From: Desulfovibrionales bacterium | Lineage (GTDB): Bacteria > Desulfobacterota > QYQD01 | Assembly: GCA_028715605.1 (NCBI GenBank) | Contig: JAQURM010000002.1 | Location: forward strand, 1 to 64,000 | Direction: 5' to 3' | DNA length: 64,000 nt | Part shown: positions 52,422 through 60,765 of the stretch, piece after piece | Position numbering within the stretch: the stretch's first letter is position 1 | Layout: each line of letters starts with the position of its first letter | Position numbers and translations under genes: made by a program | The notes under the pieces: generated by a model | Database searches by the model: none | The model's input: the letters and a program-made list of their open reading frames with translations, nothing else | What the model was told of the DNA's origin: nothing

Positions 52422-53229
52422 CGCGCCGCTTCGCTTTGCCCATTTCTCGCGAGTGATCCATGCCGTGTGTGCCGTGATCATGGGACAATCCTAATCTGGC
52501 TATGAACCGCAATAGCGAGCGCATTCCCAGCAGCTTGCTGCGGGGAATGCGAATGAATCAAAAAATGGCAAAATTCCTTACGGTCGAAGATTCCCTGCGG
52601 CTTGCCGCAGGGAGCTTCAGTTTTGTGCACGTTCTGCACGAACGTTATATGGCCTTACTGGCACATCTGGCCCGCCGAAGGCGGGCCGTGGCCGGAAGGC
52701 ACTTCTACAGATGTAACCGTTCACCGTTGACCGTTGACCGTTCACCGAAGAAGACGTTTTTCGCCCTTTTCACGGACAACGGCGGCCGAATAACGGGAAA
52801 TACGATCACCATCGACTGTTCACCCAAAAAACGCTTTTCAGCAGAAGAATGGGGACGCGGGTAAAAAAGTAAGTTAATAAAGGAAAGCGTAACCGCGAAA
52901 TAGATTCCAGGAGGCAGAAGGCCGGGATGTTTGTGTTGAACGTGCGTAGCTTTCGGCCCATCCATTTTCCTCTTGAACATGCATAGCGAACGCATTCCCC
53001 GCTGCTTGCAGCGGGATTAGCGAGCGAATACGATGCATTTTACCTTGCATACGGAGATTCCCCGCAGCTTGCTGCGGGGAGCTTCAATCGCGGATACCAA
53101 TTCTTGTAGCATCCCGAAAGGCATCCCATTTCGTCCACACCCACAACCGGAATAAAAGTCTTGCGAAAAAGGCTGAATTAACCTATGATTTTTTGCAAAA
53201 GCCGAATTAATAAGCAGGGAGGCTCGACA
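52422..53229. repeat. 808-bp non-coding region rich in palindromic repeats
   Basis: At least four GCAGC-TT-GCTGC-type hairpins: GCATTCCCAGCAGC arm at 52521-52550, CCCTGCGGC-TT-GCCGCAGGG at 52593-52612, a degenerate one near 52996-53015 and CCCCGCAGC-TT-GCTGCGGGG at 53060-53079. They alternate with GCATAGCGA(A/G)CG and GAGCTTCAATC words; the unit recurs at 62222. Four 7-bp tandem units (CCGTTCA/CCGTTGA) lie at 52717-52744. Open frames here are made of repeats and are not credible. Confidence 0.7.
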
Positions 53230-53454
53230 GTGGAAAGCCGGTATTACACAGTAATTATCGAAGAGGAAGAAGGGGCCGGCTATCATGTATTTTGCCCCGT
53301 ACTCAAAGGATGCCACAGCCAGGGAGACACAATCGAAGAAGCCCTTGCCAACATCCATGAAGCTATCGAGGCTTATATAGAAAGTCTGAAAGCCCATAGT
53401 GAACCAATTCCTACCGAAAATATCCTTATCAAGCCACTTCAAGTTGCGGTATGA
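53230..53454 (+). CDS. hicB: HicB-type antitoxin
   Basis: A 74-residue HicB protein with the partial RNase H-like fold: RYYTVIIEEEEGAGYHVFCPVLKGCHSQGDTIEEALANIHEAI. It lacks the extra C-terminal DNA-binding domain of longer HicB. GTG 53230 has GGGAGG 7 nt upstream; the frame extends back to 53185 without a ribosome site. ATGA overlap with hicA. The antitoxin frame is intact while the toxin frame is broken. Confidence 0.88.
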   Translation: MESRYYTVIIEEEEGAGYHVFCPVLKGCHSQGDTIEEALANIHEAIEAYIESLKAHSEPIPTENILIKPLQVAV

Positions 53455-53683
53455 GCCCCAAATTACCGGTCGTAAAGGCTCGTGAGGTTGCAAGAGTAGC
53501 CGAGAACGTCTTGGATTCGTCTTGGATCGTCAGAAAGGAAGTCACGCAGTCTATTACAGGAAAAAAGACGGGGCACGAGTCGTTATCCCCATACACTCTG
53601 GCAGGGACATCAAGCCAAAAACTTTGGCTGCAATCATAGAAGATATGGGACTGACCATTGAAGAATTCTTAAAGCTATTATAA
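53451..53683 (+). pseudogene. hicA: HicA toxin gene with a frameshift
   Basis: The first 20 codons read MSPKLPVVKAREVARVAENV, the HicA N-terminus. From about 53511 the HicA sequence continues in a different frame: GFVLDRQKGSHAVYYRKKDG (with the catalytic-His motif GSH), then VVIPIHSGRDIKPKTLAAII to TAA 53681-53683. One missing base near 53510 accounts for the shift. HicA is a dsRBD-fold mRNA endonuclease; this copy should be inactive unless the shift is a sequencing error or is suppressed. Confidence 0.85.
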
Positions 53684-53790
53684 CTCCTCCATGCTTATCC
53701 GCCTGAGGCGGAAGAAAAGGGGGATACGGGGGGATTTTCAGGTGAATCCCAACTAATTGTGGTTATACGCAAAAGATAAAGGGGTCAAAA

Positions 53791-54618
53791 ATGGGACTAA
53801 AAGGTAAGATAGGGTTTATTGGTGGCGGAAAGATGGGAGAGGCCCTTCTTAAGGGTCTGCTTAAGGCCAAAGTGCTAAGGGCTGAGCAGGTCTGTGTGTT
53901 CGACACCAGCGCCGGTTGTCTGGAACATCTTAAAGAGACTTACGGCATCAATGTCTGCCGGAGTAACAAAGAACTGGTCAGCCGGAGTGACGTAATTATA
54001 CTGGCGGTCAAACCACAGGTGATGGCCGCAGTCCTGGATGAAATAAGGCCCGGGATGACAGCGAAACACCTGCTTATTTCCATTGCGGCGGGCATCCCGC
54101 TCCTATATCTGGAAGGCAGGCTGCCGGAAAAGAGCCGTATCATCCGGGTCATGCCGAATACCCCGGCCCTTATCGGCGAGGGAGCGACGGCCCTGGCCAG
54201 AGGCAATCAGGCCAGCGCCAAGGATTTGCAAATAGCTGAGCACATTTTCTCTGCTGTGGGCAAGACCGTAGCCGTTGAAGAAAAGTATCTTGATGCCGTA
54301 ACCGGGCTCTCCGGCAGCGGCCCGGCCTACGTATTTGCCATTATGGAGGCCTTCATTGATGCCGGAGTCAGGATGGGGCTTTCCCGTGAGGTGGCCAGGG
54401 TACTTACTTTGCAGACTGTACTCGGTTCGGTGAAATTGGCTATGGAGACGGGTGATCACCTGGGCTGCCTTAAGGATATGGTCACCTCGCCCGGCGGCAC
54501 AACCATCGCCGGTCTGCATGTCATGGCCAGGGCGGGTCTCAACGGCATTCTGATGGATACGGTTGAGGCGGCCACCAGAAGATCGCAGGAGTTAAGGGAA
54601 GAGGTTTTAAAAAGTTAG
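53791..54618 (+). CDS. proC: Pyrroline-5-carboxylate reductase
   Basis: Last step of proline synthesis (275 aa). N-terminal Rossmann motif IGFIGGGKMGEALLKGL, then VILAVKPQV, ISIAAGIPL, RVMPNTPALIGEG and the C-terminal ALSGSGPAY-like LSGSGPAYVFAIMEAF with DMVTSPGGTTIAGL are complete. ATG 53791 follows a miniature-repeat-like CCGCCTGAGGCGG stretch; the gene is flanked by accessory sequence on both sides. Confidence 0.96.
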   Translation: MGLKGKIGFIGGGKMGEALLKGLLKAKVLRAEQVCVFDTSAGCLEHLKETYGINVCRSNKELVSRSDVIILAVKPQVMAAVLDEIRPGMTAKHLLISIAAGIPLLYLEGRLPEKSRIIRVMPNTPALIGEGATALARGNQASAKDLQIAEHIFSAVGKTVAVEEKYLDAVTGLSGSGPAYVFAIMEAFIDAGVRMGLSREVARVLTLQTVLGSVKLAMETGDHLGCLKDMVTSPGGTTIAGLHVMARAGLNGILMDTVEAATRRSQELREEVLKS

Positions 54619-54704
54619 GGCAGATGCGGGTAATTTTTATATTGTTAAAAACAATAGGAAGCTGATAACATATAAAAAATCGCTTGATCCTGGAGGTAAA
54701 GACC

Positions 54705-55289
54705 ATGAAGAAGACTATCGAGAATCTGGTGAAGGCATTTATCGGCGAGAGCCAGGCCAGGAACAGGTATTCCTTCTACTCCAAGATTGCGAAGAAAGAA
54801 GGATTTGAGCAAATCGCCGAGATTTTTCTCATTACCGCGGAGAATGAAAAAGAACACGCCAGTTGGCTGTTCAAGCTGATCAATGAATTGAAAAAGAAGA
54901 GCGGTGAGCGGCTGGATGAGATCAGGGTGGAGGCTGCCGCCCCAACCGTACTGGGCACAACGGCTGAAAACCTGAAGGCCGCCATCGCGGGCGAGCATTA
55001 TGAATATACCAGCATGTATCCTGAATTTGCGGATATGGCGGAAAAGGAAGGGCTTCCGGAGATCGCGTTGCGGTTAAGGGCTATTGCCAGGGCCGAAGAG
55101 CATCACGAGGAAAGATATAAAAAATTACTTAAAGAGGTTGAGGCCGGCACTGTCTTCAAGAAAGAAAAAGAGGTATCGTGGGTCTGCCGGGAGTGCGGTT
55201 ATGTGCACTTCGGGACCGAGCCGCCGGAAAAATGTCCTTCCTGCGATCACGAGAGAAGCTACTATCAGATCAAGTGTGAGGAGTATTAG
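54705..55289 (+). CDS. rbr: Rubrerythrin
   Basis: Non-haem di-iron peroxidase protecting anaerobes from H2O2 (194 aa). The N-terminal four-helix bundle has the ligand motifs [29 protein letters not shown] and EEHHEERY. The C-terminal rubredoxin domain has CRECGYVH and [11 protein letters not shown], the CxxC pairs of an Fe(Cys)4 site. ATG 54705 has TGGAGG at 54691-54696. An anaerobe-type oxidative-stress gene, in line with the hydrogenase. Confidence 0.96.
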   Translation: MKKTIENLVKAFIGESQARNRYSFYSKIAKKEGFEQIAEIFLITAENEKEHASWLFKLINELKKKSGERLDEIRVEAAAPTVLGTTAENLKAAIAGEHYEYTSMYPEFADMAEKEGLPEIALRLRAIARAEEHHEERYKKLLKEVEAGTVFKKEKEVSWVCRECGYVHFGTEPPEKCPSCDHERSYYQIKCEEY

Positions 55290-55658
55290 TTGCAGATTTG
55301 CACAGGCAAATCTAAGCAATAAGGGATACGTCATCATTGAGGATTTGCAGGATGAGAGGATATATGCCCTAAGGCTGCCGTATGCTGAGGAATTGGCGAA
55401 AAAGCTGGGGATATATCGATCTTCGGCGTAAAGTTGCGTATTACGGCTGGTAACCTTGTTAATCACCTAACGTTACCTTTTGACCAAAGGTCACATTGGT
55501 GGACTAGACAGAATGCCTGTGTGGCCCCTGTGCGGAAGGGGATTAATAAAGCGGATGTCTCCAGTACGGTCCTGAAAAAAATCTCTACCGGAATTTCGAA
55601 TAGAGCAAAAAGGCTGATCAAAGATGTTTGGCAACCGGGGTCTATTCAAAGGAATCTG
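55290..55658. other. Gene-remnant and repeat region
   Basis: 369 bp. A hairpin AGATTTGC-acag-GCAAATCT (55294-55313) follows rubrerythrin. Codons at 55316-55431 read like the end of a protein (VIIEDLQDERIYALRLPYAE...KKLGIY) without a start, a possible remnant. CTAACGTTACCTTTTGACCA (55467-55486) recurs at 57739 and, degenerate, at 58593. No intact gene. Confidence 0.45.
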
Positions 55659-56575
55659 CTAGATTCCTAAGTAGTCTCTTAAGCTACGAATGGCTCTATT
55701 CCGTTTCGACTTATCCATTCTAAGAATATTCAGTAGCTTCCATTGTACGGCGGGTAGATCCTCAATTCCCCTTAATCCCAGCAGATCCCAATGGGGCTTT
55801 CCCTCCTTGAATGAAATCAAGAACGCTCTTTCGCTTCTGGTGAGCGAAGCTTTTACTAAGGAAATCAACTCCGTTCTAATATTTAAGAGTTCTTCATGGG
55901 AAGTGCTTTCGACTGTCATACCTTGGAGTTCGTTTTCAAAAATGCGTTTTATATCCAAGGATTGGGATTCAAAATTTCAATTAATGGCCGCGGATGGCTG
56001 ATGAGATATACGATAAAAGCCTTTCGTATTTTTTCTGTCAGACCTTCCTCTCTCAATAATATGCCGACATCGAAAAGGTCTCGCGGATGCTGTCTGTCGA
56101 GAGCTGCACAAATCTTTCCTGCATAACGCTCTGAAAATGATAGCGCATTGACGGTTAGAGAGATTTGGAATAACTCCTGAGCCATTGGGGAGAGTTCCAT
56201 GCTCTCGGGAGCAAATACAGTTCCGCGGATAACCAGGTTTGGCTCGATTTTAACGGTGGTCGCATCCACGTTGATAACAAGTCCTTTGAGCACATCAACA
56301 TTGTGGAGTCGCTTGTGAACTATTGTGCATCGAGGAAAGACCCGGGCTATTCGACCTGCTATCCTTGTGAGAGCGCCGGTGATATCAGCCAATGCCGCAT
56401 CTCTCTTATTATATGGAGTATACGCGAGATCAATGTCAATGGAGAGTCTGGGGAGATTTCTGACAAAAAAATTAATTGCAGTTCCGCCTTTTAAAGCGAA
56501 CACTTGTTCCATATTTACGTAAGGCAGTACCCTCAGCAAGAGCTCAGCCTGCCTATAGTAGATTGAGTTTTTCAC
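55659..56575 (-). pseudogene. AbiEii-type nucleotidyltransferase toxin gene with a frameshift
   Basis: Two overlapping frames make one AbiEii-like protein of normal length (about 306 aa). The first (56575-55949) has GGTAINFFVRNLPRLSIDIDL and ISLTVNALSFSERYAGKICAALDRQHPRDLFDV and ends after LNPNP. The second (55958-55659) continues DIKRIFENELQGM and ends LPAVQWKLLNILRM. One lost base in the CC-TTGG stretch near 55958 explains the break. AbiEii enzymes transfer nucleotides to tRNA or other targets and are blocked by AbiEi. The conserved catalytic part lies before the shift, so a truncated product could still be made. Confidence 0.85.
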
Positions 56576-57363
56576 GGTATTGTCGTTTCCATCGGTTCAT
56601 CACCTTTCGGGACCGTTATGAGATACTCGGTATCTAGCCTTCCATTTTTTACTATGCTCCTTTTCCCCTTTCCAAAATCTACATTCGAAGTGTCTACCTT
56701 AGTGAACCATGGATGATTGTGCTTTTTTGCCATGTACATAAATAGTCTTTTGACCTTCACAGAATTGCAGTTTTCGAGTAATCTCTGAACAACATTGGAT
56801 CGCAAACTCACAAGATTCTCCATTACCAACAATGATTCCTCGTACGTGACCCGATTTGGAACGTGATACAACATTTCCATTGCTGCTCTTTCGGGCGAAG
56901 ATATTTTAACGGAGAAGTCTTTGCTATTATATTCCGTTAGCCCTTCTCTATAGCCGTTTGGGAAGAGTTTCGTTCGAATATATACCATAGGTCTCGCCCA
57001 ATTGTATTCTCTCATCCAGGCAGGAAGCCTCTGAACGTTATACCCGTAGAGGAAGACCGGGGTTTTTTGCTCAGGGGAAAGGAAGTGGGCATACCCCTTC
57101 AGCTCAAGAGCGGTTTTTCCTCCGGCATGAACCTCAAGCCCCAGTTGTCGTTGAAGGGCGTAAAGAGCTCCCACCCACTCTACAGTATCACCATACAGAG
57201 CATAGGCGCCTCTTCCGATAGGTTTTATCCACTTACTATGCTTGTATTTTCCCAAGAGCTCAGGGCTGAAGCCTTTGGCAGCAAGGAATGGTGCAACATA
57301 AATGGCACCTCTAGGCCACTCAGCTATTAGTTGGTTTAATTTTGATCTATTTTGTTTACTCAT
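56572..57363 (-). CDS. AbiEi-type antitoxin / transcriptional regulator
   Basis: A 263-residue type IV antitoxin. The N-terminal winged helix (LNQLIAEWPRGAIYVAPFLAAKGFS...LLGKYKHSKWIKPIGRGAYAL) binds the operator, and the C-terminal domain carries the antitoxin function (SPERAAMEMLYHVP, LLENCNSVKVKRLFMYMA). Stop overlaps the AbiEii start by 4 nt. Three TTAAACTAA words upstream (57385-57466) are its likely operator. It appears intact. Confidence 0.85.
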   Translation of the reverse strand: MSKQNRSKLNQLIAEWPRGAIYVAPFLAAKGFSPELLGKYKHSKWIKPIGRGAYALYGDTVEWVGALYALQRQLGLEVHAGGKTALELKGYAHFLSPEQKTPVFLYGYNVQRLPAWMREYNWARPMVYIRTKLFPNGYREGLTEYNSKDFSVKISSPERAAMEMLYHVPNRVTYEESLLVMENLVSLRSNVVQRLLENCNSVKVKRLFMYMAKKHNHPWFTKVDTSNVDFGKGKRSIVKNGRLDTEYLITVPKGDEPMETTIP

Positions 57364-57384
57364 GGTTCATAAAATAACATATTT

Positions 57385-57466
57385 TTAAACTAAAGTCGAG
57401 CGGTTAGTTTAACTTTTGTTGTTTTAGTCAACCTAGGGTTAATGTCTAGATGGTTTTTTAAACTAA
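57385..57466 (-). promoter_or_regulatory. AbiEi operator repeats
   Basis: TTAAACTAA occurs at 57385-57393 and 57458-57466, and inverted (TTAGTTTAA) at 57404-57412, upstream of the antitoxin ATG (57363). AbiEi proteins bind repeats of this kind to repress their own operon. The minus-strand promoter must overlap this AT-rich stretch. Confidence 0.65.
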
Positions 57467-57828
57467 CCCCTCTTCTGTTCATTGCCATGACCCAAGTGGT
57501 CGTAACCGCAGATCATGGCACGTGAGGAGGGTTTGGGAGAAAGTATTGTGAGTGGTCAGTGTACTATATATACATACCATAAAACTCACGCACCGGAGAC
57601 AAGGTCTGATCGCCATAGGATCATTCCTTCAGGGTGCTTACAGTGTTGCGGCTTCCGAAGCATGCTGCTCGTATTTCAACTGGAATCCTCCAAAGCTATC
57701 AAATTCCTGTGTTCTGAATCAGTATAAGTCCAGCCTCACTAACGTTACCTTTTGACGAAAGGTCGCTTTCAGAAATGAACCCCCCTTGATTTATATCACA
57801 CATCCCTATCTATTCCAGTCTGGCCATT
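57467..57828. other. Intergenic region, no intact gene
   Basis: 362 bp. GCCATGAC...GATCATGGC at about 57484-57520 is a loose inverted repeat, and CTAACGTTACCTTTTGACGA (57739-57758) is the second copy of the repeat at 55467. No credible reading frame. Confidence 0.4.
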
Positions 57829-58053
57829 TTATTCCGCTTCGAACAACATAAGAGCAGCCCTGTGGACGCAGGCCATACAAACATGGTCAGACGTCAGCGC
57901 ACCGGTCTCGGCTACGTAGCAAACCGAACCCGGCCTCCTACCAATAACAATGCCGACCTTGATGTCTTCTTGGGCCAAGCCGTCTCCAAATCCTCCGTGC
58001 CTATACGGTTTGATCTTGGAATATCGATCAATTCCTGATATATGATCAAACAA
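57829..58053 (-). CDS. Possible small protein or gene remnant
   Basis: A 74-codon frame with protein-like composition (YRHGGFGDGLAQEDIKVGIV, ALTSDHVCMACVHRAALML) and two Cys in CMAC. The TTG start has no ribosome site and the frame remains open upstream, so it may be the 3' end of a broken gene. No family recognised. Confidence 0.3.
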   Translation of the reverse strand: MFDHISGIDRYSKIKPYRHGGFGDGLAQEDIKVGIVIGRRPGSVCYVAETGALTSDHVCMACVHRAALMLFEAE

Positions 58054-58155
58054 TATAGTTGTACTGAGTCGATAAAATTCCCAATAACAGCTTGCAGTTC
58101 AGTTCAACTATGCTTCTTACGGTGGGCTTCGCCCCGTAAAAACTGTTATTCGTTA

Positions 58156-58482
58156 ATGTCCCAAAAGGTGGTCGCAAATTGCGACCACCTTGAAAATCTG
58201 AAATATTCTAAGGCATTACCATACGCTTTTACCGAGCACGGCGCCATAATGGCCGCCAGCGTTCTAAACACCCCAAGAGCCATCGAAGTGAGCGTCTTTA
58301 TCGTTCGTGCCTTCATCAAATTGCGCCAATTCATTGCGGGATAGAAGGAGTTGCAGCAGAAAATATCCCAGATCGAGAGGCGATTGACCGATCATGATGA
58401 ACAAATTATCGAGTTGGTGAACCTTATAAAGCAATTGCTAAATCCAGAACCACCGCCAAAGAAAAGAAGAATCGGATTCTAA
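58156..58482 (+). pseudogene. ORF6N/KilA-N-type protein remnant with internal stop
   Basis: Residual C-terminal part of an ORF6N-domain protein: KVVANCDHLENLKYSKALPY, then AFTEHGAIMAASVLN and VFIVRAFIKLRQFIAG. An in-frame TAG (58342-58344) follows, after which the expected coiled-coil tail continues (KELQQKISQIERRL ... PPKKRRIGF) to TAA 58482. The N-terminal part is missing. It includes a 27-bp palindrome (arms AAGGTGGTCGCAA, 58165-58191) in the place where the ORF6N gene at 29546 has its palindromes. Confidence 0.82.
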
Positions 58483-58740
58483 TTTTCACCTTTTTTACAG
58501 ACTCGTTAGATTCGTGACCGACTATCCGCTAACCATAGCTCATCAAATCAGGACATGAGCCTTTCCGTCTGTTTCGGACGGAAGCTTTTTCTGTAACGTG
58601 ACCTTTTGATAAAATGTTAAATTCAAATTTGCTTAAACTTGTCCAAGGGATAGAGCACCACCTGGTGGGCTTGAGCGCACGCGTCACCGGGAAAAGTACG
58701 ACTGGTGCAGTTATTTTTGTTGACTTACCATCTAAAATAG
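58483..58740. other. Intergenic region before the ATPase gene
   Basis: 258 bp without a gene. A hairpin CTTTCCGTC..GACGGAAGC lies near 58561-58584, and TAACGTGACCTTTTGATAAA (58595-58614) is a degenerate copy of the 55467/57739 repeat. TTGACT (58720-58725) is a possible -35 element for the next gene. Confidence 0.4.
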
Positions 58741-58771
58741 TATAATCACGATTATACTAATCACGATTATA
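58741..58771 (+). promoter_or_regulatory. Tandem palindromic operator at the ATPase-gene promoter
   Basis: TATAATC-ac-GATTATA (58741-58756) is followed at once by TAATC-ac-GATTA (58758-58770): two copies of one operator half-site pair. The first overlaps a TATAAT -10 box whose -35 would be TTGACT (spacing 15). A repressor binding here would control the ATPase gene; none is identified. Confidence 0.6.
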
Positions 58772-58781
58772 CCGGGCGGAC

Positions 58782-60176
58782 ATGGAGCGAACGTTTGTTA
58801 ACAGGAATACTGAACTAAGGCAGTTGAACGACTGGTACGCGGAGCCATCCTTTTCGTTTATTCCAATCTATGGTCGTCGAAGGGTTGGCAAGACGCGTTT
58901 GGTGCAGGAGTTTATCAAAGACAAGCCCGCTGTCTTTTATCTATCGGACGCTCTTGCCGAAAAGGTGCAGCTCAAAAGTATCGGTCAGATCGTGGGAACA
59001 GCCTTCGATGACAGTATCCTGCGGGATAATGGATTTAAAGACTGGGAGCAACTTTTCACGTATTTGGCAAAAAGAGTCAAGACTCGGATGGTACTGGTTT
59101 TTGACGAATTTCCGTATCTAGTGAACGCCAACAAGGCTATATCCAGTGTTTTTCAAAAGGGAATCGATGAACACCTTAACAATACACCTATTTTTCTGAT
59201 TCTTCTTGGGTCCAGCATAGGCATGATGGAGAGAGAGGTTCTGCTTCATAAGGCCCCGCTTTACGGGCGGAGAACCGGATCGCTCGAGGTGAAGGAAATG
59301 CCGTTTGAGGCCCTGACCGGATTTTTTCCGGAGAAGGCGTTCGACGATCTCGTGTATATATACGCGGTATGCGGCGCAATACCCGCATACCTGGAGAAAC
59401 TGAATCCTTCCCTCGATATTTTCGGGAACATAGAAACCAATATCCTGCGCAAAGGAACCTTCCTTTATCAGGAAGTGGAATTCCTTGTACGGGAGGAATT
59501 GAGAGAGCCGAGAAACTATTTCGCCATACTAAGGGCCTTGTCTGAAGGGAAAAGAAAACCAGGGGAAATAATGGCAGCGTCCGGCTTTGAGAAGAGCATG
59601 GTGGCCCGGTATATCGATATCCTGCGCAGCCTCGGTATCGTCGAAAAAGAAGTACCGGTTACGGAGAAAAACCCTGAGAAAAGCAGGCTTGGTCTTTACA
59701 AGATAGGGGATCATTTCTTTTCTTTCTGGTTCCGGTATGTCTTTCCCAACCGTAGCCACCTTGAGATAGAGAACGTAAGGCCGGTTATGGAACAGATCAA
59801 GAAAGGATTTGGTTCATACCTTGGTTTCGCTTTCGAACGAGTCTGTCGCGAGGCGTGCCAGCGGCTCATGAAAGAAGGTCTCATCGAGTTCAACTCCATT
59901 GGCAGGTGGTGGGATAAGAACAACGAGATAGATATCGTAGCACTGGACGATAATAAAGAAACCATATACTTTGGCGAAGTGAAGTGGAATCCGAAGCCGC
60001 TGGGGCTCCCGATCCTCGAGAACCTGAAAGAGAAAGCCCCCAGGGTAAAGTGGGGTACACGCGATCGTGTCGAGCGTTTTATGATATTCTCAAAAAGCGG
60101 ATTTTCTGAAAAGCTTAAAGAGGTGGCAAAGAAAGAAGATGTTATGCTTATCGACGTGGGGACATTTTTCCAGTAG
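58782..60176 (+). CDS. AAA-type ATPase with DUF234/PD-(D/E)XK-like C-terminus
   Basis: A 464-residue ATPase of the archaeal-type (SSO/DUF234) STAND-like family. P-loop IYGRRRVGKTRL (about 29-40), Walker B VLVFDEFPYL (about 106-115), sensor LLGSSIGMM, then a winged helix (GEIMAASGFEKSMVARYIDILRSLGIV) precede the C-terminus. That domain has the nuclease-like strand pattern EIDIVALDDNKETIYFGEVKW (D-x(n)-E-x-K). Such proteins are common in mobile or defence neighbourhoods, with unproven function. ATG 58782 lies just after tandem operators. Confidence 0.8.
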   Translation: MERTFVNRNTELRQLNDWYAEPSFSFIPIYGRRRVGKTRLVQEFIKDKPAVFYLSDALAEKVQLKSIGQIVGTAFDDSILRDNGFKDWEQLFTYLAKRVKTRMVLVFDEFPYLVNANKAISSVFQKGIDEHLNNTPIFLILLGSSIGMMEREVLLHKAPLYGRRTGSLEVKEMPFEALTGFFPEKAFDDLVYIYAVCGAIPAYLEKLNPSLDIFGNIETNILRKGTFLYQEVEFLVREELREPRNYFAILRALSEGKRKPGEIMAASGFEKSMVARYIDILRSLGIVEKEVPVTEKNPEKSRLGLYKIGDHFFSFWFRYVFPNRSHLEIENVRPVMEQIKKGFGSYLGFAFERVCREACQRLMKEGLIEFNSIGRWWDKNNEIDIVALDDNKETIYFGEVKWNPKPLGLPILENLKEKAPRVKWGTRDRVERFMIFSKSGFSEKLKEVAKKEDVMLIDVGTFFQ

Positions 60177-60274
60177 TTTATCAGATCCAACAAATTTTTG
60201 AGGCGTGCAGGCCGGGTATAAATTGGCACGCCTCAAAGGCTTACGCTGCTTTTTCATCTTTTCCGTCGGATCCC

Positions 60275-60481
60275 TTGAGCGCCTTGCGAAGTTCCTCTAC
60301 TCACAAGGTGTCTGCCGGGGCGGTTCAACGGGTTCTCAGACACAAGAATCTTGCCACAACGGAACGGTATATCAGAGCCTTGAACCGGGATTTAAAAGAC
60401 ACCTCGCGTTTACTTTCCAAAAGAAAAATACCCCAAGGGCATACCCCACAAAAAGAAAAGGACTTAGGGGCAAGCTCCTAA
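60275..60481 (+). pseudogene. Tyrosine recombinase C-terminal fragment
   Basis: The frame contains VQRVLRHKNLATTERYIRAL, matching the end of phage-type integrases (LGHxxxxxTxxYxH, including the catalytic Tyr), followed by a basic tail. The rest of the enzyme is missing. It ends 16 bp from the 3' end of tRNA-Glu, a classical integration target, and is probably the remnant of an element that brought the accessory genes at 51.8-60.2 kb. Confidence 0.75.
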
Positions 60482-60487
60482 GTCCTT
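60450..60487 (-). terminator. Terminator of the tRNA-Lys/tRNA-Glu transcript
   Basis: AAGGACTTAGG (60458-60468) pairs with CCTAAGTCCTT (60477-60487); on the minus strand a T-rich run follows. It lies 10 bp beyond the tRNA-Glu 3' end and overlaps the integrase remnant. Confidence 0.8.
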
Positions 60488-60496
60488 GATTTAATT

Positions 60497-60574
60497 TGGC
60501 GTCCCCAACCGGATTTGAACCGGTGTTGCCGGCGTGAAAGGCCGGTGTCCTGGACCTGACTAGACGATGGGGAC
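60497..60574 (-). tRNA. tRNA-Glu (anticodon TTC)
   Basis: Minus-strand cloverleaf: acceptor GTCCCCA/TGGGGAC, anticodon stem-loop CCGGC-CTTTCAC-GCCGG (TTC), T-loop TTCAAAT and encoded CCA. Downstream partner of tRNA-Lys. Confidence 0.97.
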
Positions 60575-60599
60575 GTGTTGCATTCTTCTGTTATTTACT

Positions 60600-60675
60600 G
60601 GTGGGCCGTGCTGGACTCGAACCAGCGACTCTCTGCTTAAAAGGCAGATACTCTACCACCTGAGTTAACGGCCCG
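60600..60675 (-). tRNA. tRNA-Lys (anticodon TTT)
   Basis: Minus-strand cloverleaf: acceptor GGGCCGT/ACGGCCC, anticodon stem-loop TCTGC-CTTTTAA-GCAGA (TTT), T-loop TTCGAGT and encoded CCA. First of two tRNA genes, 25 bp before tRNA-Glu. Confidence 0.96.
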
Positions 60676-60765
60676 CATTTGCAGGAAAGAGGCCGTATAG
60701 CTAACATACACAAAGCAACCTTGTCAAGGCCAAAAAAACTACATTACCAGACATTCGTAATTCAA

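Noticed and set aside
52717-52744. Possible CRISPR-like tandem repeat
   Set aside because: The units are only 7 bp with no spacers; no cas gene is present anywhere in the window.
52705-52995. Open frames in the hairpin-repeat region
   Set aside because: They consist of repeat units and tandem heptamers and have no ribosome sites.
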